From Vitrella brassicaformis (taxonomy: Eukaryota > Sar > Vitrellaceae): 28,952 bases of DNA. The translations under genes and the position numbers were made by a program. The notes beneath the pieces are model-generated. The model did no database searches and was not told the origin of the DNA. It was given only the letters and a program-made list of their open reading frames with translations. Location: the NCBI GenBank assembly GCA_001179505.1, contig CDMY01000331.1, forward strand, positions 1 through 28,952. The letters run 5' to 3'. This document shows positions 20,612 to 28,952 of this stretch, piece by piece (the stretch's first letter is position 1; each line of letters starts with the position of its first letter).

Positions 20612-23600
20612 TCACATCCGAATGCCGAACTCTATGTCGCCTAGCCTGGCGACCTCTCGTGCGAGGGTCTCCGGCACATGGATGGCGTTCAGGTGAGTCG
20701 TGAACTCACTCTCGTCCGTGAGCACCTCCCTCAGTCGCCCCAGCAGCCGTCGCGTCTCGTCCAGCCCCTCACACCGCACCAGCGTCGGCTGCAGCATCTT
20801 GCATATCGCCACGGCCGTCACGAACAGGGTCACCTCTCCGTCCAGAAAGAACGTGTCCCACACGATACTCGCCAGGTCCAATGGCAGCACTTTGGCGTAG
20901 AGGGTCAAGAACCACTCGAGCAGAAACATCTCCACAGACAGGTCGATGGCCTCCCAGTGGCGGTGCAGATCGGGAAGGTTGGCGTACAGCAGCGAAGCGA
21001 AGATGCGGTAACGGCGCGACAGGTGGGCGGGGTCCATCTGGTAGAGGCCCAGCAACGACGGCCGGTTGAGCAGGTTGCACAGGCAGATGAAGGCCGGCAG
21101 CGGCTGCATGAAGATCAGCAGCATCGCTGCCAAATAAGACATCCCCTGCACGTACCCAATGTCCGGCCTGATGGACACATCATCACAACACAACACAACA
21201 CAAAACAGAGAGAGAGTCTCCCCAACCACTCACACCCCAGTCCATGCACACGTCAGGCACCGCACTCACCTGTAGAATGTCCAGGCCTCCAGGATGTCCC
21301 TGCAGTGGTCGTGCAGCGGCCCCGTCTGGTGGAAAAAGGCCAGCGTGGGAAAGGTCCGCGGCAGGTCGAATGGGATGCAGTGAATCGACGCCTCCTTCCC
21401 CCCGCCGCCCCCGCGGCTCATCACCACCAGCCCCTCCCCCTCCCCCTCACCATCCCGCGCACGCACACGCGCCCGCCTGGCCTTCTGCAAATGGATGTCG
21501 AACAACTCTGGGGTGATTCGCAGAGCGTTGCCGAGTGCCAGTGGCCACACGATCTCGCGGATCTTGGGAGGGAGGCCCTGCCGCCAGAAACGGTCCATCC
21601 GAGGGGATGGCCGGGTGCCTGGCGTCCAGGTGGGCAGGAGCTCTTGGAGCCAGACGGTCGTGTGCCGCGTCAGCCGCAGCTCCTTCTTGTCCTCGGCCTG
21701 CTGCTTCATCGCACTGCAGACAGATAGACAGACAGACAGAAAGACAGAGCGGAATGTTCTGTGTCTTTCTTCGGGCGGGTGCAAATGCCGGCTGGTTGTG
21801 TGCACCGTGAGTGCGTGCACTGACCGTTCTCTGGCCTCTAGTTGCAGCTGTGCCTTGTACCTTCGTTCGACCTCCTGCACCTCCTTCATGTGCTTGACCG
21901 CCTCACGCGACGGCTTAGGCGGCAAATTCGGAGGCCTGCACAGAGAAAACACAACACAACACAGACAGATCACGCACACGCACAAGTCGCCTGCCCCCAG
22001 ACACCAAGATGGCTTTGTCTCTTGGCCTCTCCTCTCCCTCGCCCCTCACCTGAAGGTCTCATATCCGTCGAGCCCCTTCATAGCGCTCTCCTCCAGCCCC
22101 CCACCGATGCCCTGCTGCTGCTGCTGCTGCTGCTGGCCGGCGGCGGGCGTTGGGAACACGCCGCCTCCCCTCGGCTGCTCGCCAACCGCCAGTAGGAAGG
22201 GCGGCGACGGCACGCGCTGCGTGTCGTCAGATCCGGGGTGGTTGGGGCTCGGCGGACATGCAGATGGGGGCAGCGAGGGCGACATAGAGTCGGCCACCAG
22301 CACGGTTGGCAGGGAGTCCGACCTGGTGCATGAGGGGGAGGGGTCCTGCTGGTGATGGGCGTGGGGGTGGTACGGGGGCTGTTGCTGCCTCTTCGCCGCG
22401 GCCTCGGCTGCTCTCGTGAGGAGAGACTTGCGCGGGGGGTACTGGTGGAGGCCCAAAGGGATCGGCCGCAGCTCGTGGCCGTCAGACTCCCTCTCGTTGT
22501 CGGACGAACAGCACATGGCGTGGGGGCCCACCTGGGAGTCAGAGTACATCCGTCTCGCCGTCACTTCACGCTTGCTGCCCGAGTGAGAGTGGTGGTGGTG
22601 GTGCTGGTTCCTCCTTGTGTGTCCTCTGTGCTGCAGCCCGTTGTGTCTCTCTATGGCGTCGCCATCGTCAGAAGTGTCCTCCTCGCCGATAGAGAAGAAC
22701 CCATCAGAGTCCTCCCCTCCCTCATCTCCCTCGCTCCCACTCGACGACTGCGGTGTCGTGTAGGCCTTCTCATCAGCCGCCGGCCTCTGCGGCCGGGGGG
22801 ACGCCCCAGGGCTGCTGGCCGCCGTCAGGAGATCCTCATCGCTGCTTTGAGTGGATACCGTCACCATCACATAGTGCGGCCCGCAGGCCAGGTCGGCGAT
22901 AGTGGAGCCTTCGAAGGACGACAGACGGAAGGGCGGTGCGATGGCGGTCATGGGCTCCCTTCGAGGGTCGGTGAAGAGGTCATACCCCCACACGTACACC
23001 GACCCGTCGGCGTAGGCCACCGCCGTGTGGTAGGGGCCGCACGCCGTGTGGCGGAGGCCACCATGCTCCCGGTTCACATCAGCAGAAGAGTCGATGGCCA
23101 CCTGCACAGGCGATATCGCGCTGTCATGGTCGCTGGGAGGGAGGCCGAGCTGGCCGAGCTGGTTGGACCCGGCAGCGAAGATGCGGCCGTCGGTGAGCAG
23201 GAGGACAGTGTGGTCGTACCCACACCGCACCGCCGCTATGCCCACGTTGGCCGCGCCCCTTCCCCCGCCACCACCACCACCACCTGACGGCCATGGCGGC
23301 ACTGGCCACACACCGCCTGACGGTGTCTTGCTGGCCGTCACGGGATGGAAAGGGTCAGCACGCGGGGTTGACGGCTCTGACGACGGTCCCTGGCTCGACC
23401 CCGCCATGGTGGAGGCCTCCGTCTCGTTGACCGTTGCCGCAGACGACTCGCGTCTGTGCCGCTTGAAGCCCAGACGTGGTGGCGGGGGCGGGGGGCGGTG
23501 CAGCACCGCGTGGCTGGTCGGCGAGGCGCCGCCGAAAGGACTGCCAGAGTCGTGGTGGTGGGGTGACGACTGCCCCACTACGGTGGCCCTCCACCTCGCA

Positions 23601-24916
23601 GAGAGGGTCTTGCGCGAGGGTTGTGGATGGTGATGGTGGGGGGGCTGGGTCGACGATACACCCGGTGGCTGTGCGGTGCCGGCACTGTTTGTTGGGCCTG
23701 TGAGACGATAGCGGTGGAACGACACCAGCTGCGGCCAGGATTGGGTGGTCTCGGAGGTCTCGTTGAAGAGCCGGCCGTCGAGACCACAGCCCCACGAGTA
23801 AAGGTCATCGCGAACCGTCGCTGCAATCCAATCCACCACAACCATGCCATGCGTGATATGTGAGCACCCTGTCTGTCTGTCTGTCTGTCTGTCTGTCGGT
23901 GTCTGTCCTCTTTGCTCTTCCTCACCGATACAGTGGTGGAATCCACAGACGACGCTGCGCACCCTCCGGCCGACGAGCGAGTTGAGGACCGTGGGCTTCG
24001 ACACGCGCTTCTGAAGCACCTCGGGGCCCAGCCCCAGACCACCTGAACCAACGACACAGACAGACAAGACAGCACATCCACTCGATCTATACCTTCCTGC
24101 CTGCCTGCCCCGCATTTCTCGGTAACTGACTGACTGACCGTATCGTGACTCGCCCCACGAGAAAACTGCCCCAGTTTCCGACACGGCGAGGGCGAATGTG
24201 CCGCCACACGCCACCTGCACTATACTGTGCCGCTGCAGCGACAGCACCGGCTCCCATCCAAAGGCCACGCCGGTCTCCTTCTGGCTGTGGCTGTGGCTGG
24301 TGTGGGGTGCCACAGACGGGCTGACGCACGGCGAGGGTGGCTCGGGTGCAGCACCACCACCACTGGCAGGTGACATGTACCTCCACTGGTAGACGTCGCC
24401 GGAGCTGAGGACGGCGACGCTCTGGTTGAGGTGGTTGGCCACCTGCCTCACGTGCTTGCCGTACATGGCGCGCAGACGGGCCATGCACCGATCCAAGCTC
24501 AAGTGGAACCGGACCGGTGGATCGCCGGTGGCCCAATCCCTCAGCTCCCTCGTGCCAGTGGTGGTGATGGGGGTGGAGGTGGAGCCAACCTCTGAGGAAG
24601 CCTCACCATCTGCAATGCCGTTCGCTGTCTGCTGCTGCTGCGGCAGGTCCAGCCACTGGTCGGCTTGTTGGATGCACCAAGAGTAGATGTCGAGTGTCAC
24701 AGCGCTTTGGCCGAAGTTGACGCCGCCGCAGGATATCCACCGGCAGGGCGGGGAGTCGATGAGCAGAGTGGGCGAGGGGAGGCACAGGGCGCCCAGATGG
24801 CCGAAACCATAAGTCAGGTGGGACGCCGGAGGGCCTCTCGTGTCCTGCTGGTGGTGGGGAGGGGCCGAACGGTGCTCCATCGCATCACGAGCTGCTACCT
24901 CAGCACATCTTGACAA
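20612..24916 (-). CDS. RCC1-repeat and TBC-domain fusion protein, putative Rab GTPase-activating protein
   Basis: Six exons give 1258 aa: 24916-24139, 24042-23926, 23820-22050, 21935-21825, 21713-21270, 21167-20612. The N-terminal ~600 residues carry RCC1/beta-propeller-type repeats: VACGGTFALAVSETGAVFSWG, VVCGFHHCI...LYSWGCG, VRCGYDHTVLLLTDGRIFAAG and ACGPYHTAVAYADGSVYVWG. A disordered Ser/His/Gln-rich linker of roughly 250 residues follows. The C-terminal ~330 residues are a TBC domain starting at GLPPKIREIVWPLALGN. Both catalytic fingers are present: the arginine finger in IPFDLPRTFP (Arg near residue 1045) and the glutamine finger in GYVQGMSYLAAM (Gln near 1081). TBC proteins accelerate GTP hydrolysis by Rab GTPases, so an active GAP in vesicle trafficking is expected; the Rab target is not predictable. 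A variable Gly/Glu loop sits just before the arginine finger. The start is the first in-frame ATG; a second lies at 24880. Confidence 0.87.
23870..23898. repeat. (TGTC)n microsatellite in an RCC1-TBC intron
   Basis: Seven or so TGTC units on the plus strand, inside the minus-strand intron 23925-23821. On the coding strand it reads as a purine-rich GACA run closer to the donor than to the acceptor. Confidence 0.9.
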
Positions 24917-25091
24917 GCGAACATCTCAATCGCCTCGTCCTTGACCTTTTGCTGCACTCACTGCCCAACTCTCTGGTTCGCAAGCTCAGCTCGCAGATCT
25001 TCGCCGAGCTCGCAGACCACACCAGGCTGAACTAGGGAAGAGCCCAGATCAGGGAGCCTAGTGAGTGAGGATCTGCCCCTCTGGCGCCGTC
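24917..25091. promoter_or_regulatory. Short bidirectional upstream region, RCC1-TBC and GAR-protein genes
   Basis: 175 bp separate the two divergent start codons (24916 minus, 25092 plus). I see no core promoter motif with confidence. Shared regulation is inferred from orientation. Confidence 0.35.
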
Positions 25092-28000
25092 ATGTCCTCA
25101 CCAGCAGCGGCAGCAGCCAATGACGCAGCCCCGCCCCTCCCTCCCCCAGCCGTAGCCCAACCAGCTGATGCAGGTGCGTACAGCAAGGCTTTGGAGGAGA
25201 GGCTGCGAGTGGCGGAGCAGGAGGTGGAGAGGCTGCGGCAGCAGCAGAGGGAGCGGGAAATGGTGCACACCAGCGAGGTGCAGCAGCTCATTGCGCAGAA
25301 CCAGGAGCTGCGCAACGACGCCGCCACATACACCACCGTGGCCAACATGGCAGCCTCGCAGAGGCAGGTTCGATCTATCTAGTCTAGATCCACACCCACA
25401 TTACACAGACAGGACATGTCATGCACACCTTAGGTGACTCACTGCCTGTCTGTCTGTCTCTATCTCTTTTTCTGTGCCATGCCATTCCATGCCATGCCAT
25501 GTGTGTGTGATGGCTGGTCGGCTTGGCTTGGCTGTTTGTTTGTTTGATGTATGCAGTCTGAGGAGGTGGAGCGGCTTCAGCGCTTGACAGAGGTGCAGGA
25601 GCAGCAGCTACTCGACCTGAGAGAGAAAGTCAGGTGACTGAGTGACGTGACCGGGGTCACACACGTGCACACGAAGGCACAGCCCAACACACAACCACAC
25701 ACGTGGATTGGATGCCTCCACTTGTCTCACGTGTGTGATCAGGTCTCGCGAGGCGGAGTTGCAGACGGCGTGGGGTCGTGTGAGTGCGGCCAACGAGCAG
25801 GTGGCGCAGCTGACGCTGGAGGCTGACCAGGCCAAGAAGGAGGCCGTCCGTGCGGCACTCATGGCGCGCGACGAGGGACACCAGATGGAACTCAGGGAAC
25901 GGCTGGACCGGTGAGCCAGCGGTGCAACCAACACAGACAGACCCATTGAGTTAACAGTCCTTTCCTTTGTGTTGTGTTGTGTATACCATGATCGATGGAT
26001 CCACTGCTAGTGCTAGCGTGTCAGTGCTTGGCGTGGCCGAGCGGCATCTGCAGGGACGGGAGCTGCAGACACAGCAACTGCTGGTGAGATTGGATTATGA
26101 GAGAGATGGTCAAGTGAAACACACCCCGCACGAGGGATGTTGACATACATCTGTTTCTCTCACTCAGTATGAGTTGGACAAGAGGGACAAGATCGTGTCG
26201 ACGATGCGCAACGAGATGCGCGGCAAGGACGAGGCGCTGCACGCACTCAGACAAGAACTGCAGAAGGCCCACGAGGCACTCGAACTGGTACGCACCAACG
26301 ACTGACTACATACCCACCCACGTGCAGTGCACGCCACGCGAATGCCGGTCGGTATCTCTATCTTTGTCATGTTGCCTTGCACTGCACACCCACACTGACT
26401 GATAGGCGGAGCGCGGCAAGACAGTGACGTCAGAGAAGAGCCGATCCGACGCCGAAGCTATGGTCAGCTGCTGCACACAATCCTCCAAGCATGTGTTGCG
26501 TTGCGTGTCGATTCTGCTTTACGCAACCCACATGTATACATCTCTGCTGTCTGTCTGTCTGTCTGCTTTGTTGATCAATCATCCTTTGCCGTCCGTCAGG
26601 TTCAGCTGAATGCGGCTCAGCTGCATCAGACGAGGGCACAGGCAGAGGTCCTGCAGGAGCGATGCAGAAAGGTCAGTGAGTGAGTGAGTCAGTAAGGCAC
26701 CCAACGGCCACGGACAAAAAGCAAAGACGGTCACGTGTCCCTCCCTTCGTGGATCGGTCAGCTGGAGGAGTTGCTGCGCGACAAGGACGACGAGACGCGC
26801 AGCTTCCGCACCCAGCTCTGCCAGCGGGACGAGGTCATCGGCAGGCTCAACAGGGACCTCAACGACGCCAAATTCGAACTCTCCGTCAGGGACATGCAAA
26901 TCAACGAAAGCGAGAAATCGGGAATCAACAGGTAGGCAAGCCAATCAAATCAATGCACTGACTGATTTGAAAGATGGAGAGGGGGAATGGCACGAAAGAG
27001 AGAGACATGAAGTGCCCATGTGTGTACGTCTGTCTATCATGTCCATCCATCCATCAGGGAGTCCCACCTGGCGTCCGAGATGCGTCGGCTGCAGGAGAGA
27101 CACGACAAGACGCTCAAGATGGAGGTGAGTGAGGTGCGTCCGTCTGGAGTCACCCACCCGCACCCCCCTGTGATGTGTCTTCCCGACCCTCTGTGTCGGT
27201 TGGTTCAGTGCGAGCGTCGCGAGTCGGTGATCGGCGAAAAGGACGCGGCCATCGCCAAGCTGCAGGAGGCGATGAAGGACATCAACGGACGGCTGGAACG
27301 AGCCAACACTGAGGTTCGGACGTGTGTGTGTGACGTGACACCAGATATAGATTGAACGGCCCCATCCATTGGTGCGGTGCCTTTCTTGTTGTTTTGGTAC
27401 GGTACCTACCTCAGGCGCACCGTTTGTCCATGACGATACAGTCCAAGGAGAGTCAGAATTTGGAGCTGCGGGAGCAGCTGCAGGACATGGAGGCCAAGAT
27501 GTACGCCACAGACCTGGTAAGTAAGGGACCTGACCCAGCAGGCCTGACTGGCAATCTGCCAGTGGAAGGGTGGGCACCTTTTGGTAGGGCCTCGCCTTCA
27601 TCTCTGTCTGTCTGTCTGTCTGTCTGTCTGTGTCTTTTGCCGTTTATTTATGTCGGTCTGTCTGTCAGACGAACGAGTTGGAGCTGACGCGCCAGACGGA
27701 GTCCGAGCTCAGGCGAAAACTCAGAGAGGAACGGGTGGGTGGGTGGGGTACCCATCCATACCACACGACGCACATCAATTGTGTTATGCCGTCTTTCTGT
27801 CGCAGGAGCGCAATGAGGTTCTCAAAGAGGACAGCCGCCTCCTGCAAAAGGCACGCACACACACACACACACACAGAGATGAATGCAGTCCATCCAGGCA
27901 AAGCCAAGCCCTCGTGTGGTGTGGTGTGTTGTGTCCTTTCTTCTCATTGTGCAGGCTCGTCACGACTACTCGGGGTTGCAGAGTGAGTTGGTGGAGCACA

Positions 28001-28952
28001 AGAGCGTCATCGCCCGGCTCAACGAGCAGATCGTCAACCTCAAGCGCGAGAAGCCCCTCGCTCTCACCTACACCAGCCACGAACCCCTCTACCCCTACCA
28101 CCACCCCAGCAACGGATTCGCCTCACACGCACACCCACACCAACAACATGACAACGTCGCCCCGCTCAACGACCACACACAACCGCCAGCTGCAGCAGCA
28201 GCAGCAGCCTCCTCAGCATCACAGCTACAGCCGCCCTTGCGCTATCCTCAGATACAGTTCCCATCCACCACCAGTGGGGCCACTGGAGACGCCGGTCCTT
28301 TGGCAGGGTATGCACCACTGAGTGCTGCTGAGGAGCCACAGCCATCGCACGCAGCTGCCGTGAGAGACAAGAGGAGCAAGGCTGACCACCACCCCCACCA
28401 GAAGTCAGTGTATGTGGCGCATCCGGGCGACCGTCTGGACGAGATGGTGGCTGAATACGTCAACACCACACAGATAGAGTGAGTGAGTGACGCACTCACT
28501 GGTGTTGTCCCTTCCCATGGAGAGGAGAGGGCTGGCACACACGTGACGATGTGGTATGGTCTGTTATGGTATGGTTGGGTGTGTGTGTGTCGTTCGTTCG
28601 TTTGTGTCATTCATGCAGTCGATCCGTGCCCATTCGTCGCATCGACGAGGGCCTCTACATCATTGGCACCAGGCGGGTCTCGTGCAAGATACTCAATGGA
28701 CAGCTAATGGGTGAGTACAGGCAAGCCGACATACGACCAGAAGAGAGAGCTGTCTGTCTAGTCCATGAGTGAGTGCATCATCTGGGTGCAGTTCGTGTGG
28801 GGGGTGGCATAATGAGCCTGGCCGACTTCGTGTCATCGGAGCGGGCCAACGTGCGGGCTAATCCGGGGGCCGTCCTCGCCCTGCCCTCCTCAGCATCCTC
28901 GCACCACTCGCCAACACACACACGGGGCGCCATCGCTGCCAATCGCTTCTCA
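25092..28952 (+). CDS. Coiled-coil protein with C-terminal GAR (GAS2-related) domain, 3' end outside window
   Basis: Sixteen exons are visible: 25092-25367, 25557-25633, 25743-25910, 26011-26083, 26168-26287, 26406-26462, 26600-26671, 26762-26931, 27058-27124, 27209-27313, 27415-27516, 27669-27734, 27806-27850, 27955-28478, 28619-28710 and 28792 to the edge. About 725 residues are encoded so far. Residues ~35-495 form a nearly continuous coiled coil (for example LEERLRVAEQEVERLRQQQ). A His/Pro/Gln-rich linker follows. The sequence VPIRRIDEGLYIIGTRRVSC, KILNGQLMVRVGGG and IMSLADFV matches the GAR domain, including its core VRVGGG. GAR domains bind microtubules in GAS2 and spectraplakin proteins; there is no calponin-homology domain here, so actin binding is not supported. 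A cytoskeletal linker or basal-body role is inference. Intron 27851-27954 starts with GC. Acceptors at 26010 and 26016 are six bases apart and both in frame. The start at ATG 25092 follows only a GTG-initiated extension. Confidence 0.8.
27604..27632. repeat. (CTGT)n microsatellite upstream of a 3' splice site
   Basis: About seven CTGT/TGTC units in the intron 27517-27668 of the GAR gene. With the second short run just before the acceptor, it supplies the pyrimidine-rich part of the intron. Confidence 0.9.

Noticed and set aside
20678-21727. 349-codon open frame on the plus strand
   Set aside because: It is antisense to the TBC domain, which has intact family motifs on the minus strand; the plus translation is Gln/Pro/His-rich noise.
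22352-23287. 311-codon open frame on the plus strand
   Set aside because: It is antisense to the RCC1-repeat exon, and its Arg/Val/Gly-rich translation is typical of a GC-rich shadow frame.
25065-25091. N-terminal extension of the GAR-domain protein from GTG at 25065
   Set aside because: It needs a non-ATG start; the in-frame ATG at 25092 is the natural eukaryotic start.

Overview
The window is nuclear DNA of a GC-rich, intron-dense eukaryote using the standard code. I infer about 75 introns, mostly 60-130 bp, GT-AG with a few GC-AG, many filled with tetranucleotide microsatellites. It encodes a SAS-4/CPAP-like centriole protein and an IFT56 (TTC26/DYF-13) homologue, so the organism builds basal bodies and flagella by intraflagellar transport. 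The compact architecture and gene content fit an alveolate alga such as a chromerid (Vitrella-like); that placement is inference only.

Layout. 682-5690 (-): SAS-4/CPAP-like protein, 15 exons. 6009-6729 (+): small secreted orphan, head-to-head with SAS4. 6833-7513: low-complexity spacer. 7514-12832 (-): a 19-exon gene for an armadillo-like/RING-type zinc-finger protein, interrupted by a 300-N assembly gap (10102-10401); it may instead be two tandem genes. 12994-16452 (+): IFT56, 17 exons, head-to-head with the previous gene. 16843-19504 (+): polytopic membrane protein of unknown family. 19710-20098 (+): tentative 51-aa gene. 20612-24916 (-): RCC1-repeat/TBC-domain (Rab GAP) fusion, 6 exons. 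25092-28952 (+): coiled-coil protein with a C-terminal GAR (GAS2-related) microtubule-binding domain, running off the right edge.

At least four genes concern the cytoskeleton, cilium or trafficking: centriole assembly, IFT cargo transport, Rab inactivation and microtubule binding. Nothing shows they are co-regulated apart from three head-to-head pairs with short shared upstream regions (about 318, 161 and 175 bp). Exon models were built by hand from splice motifs, frame continuity and intron phase. Every proposed model sums to a whole number of codons, but none has transcript support. No tRNA, rRNA, transposon or CRISPR array was seen.
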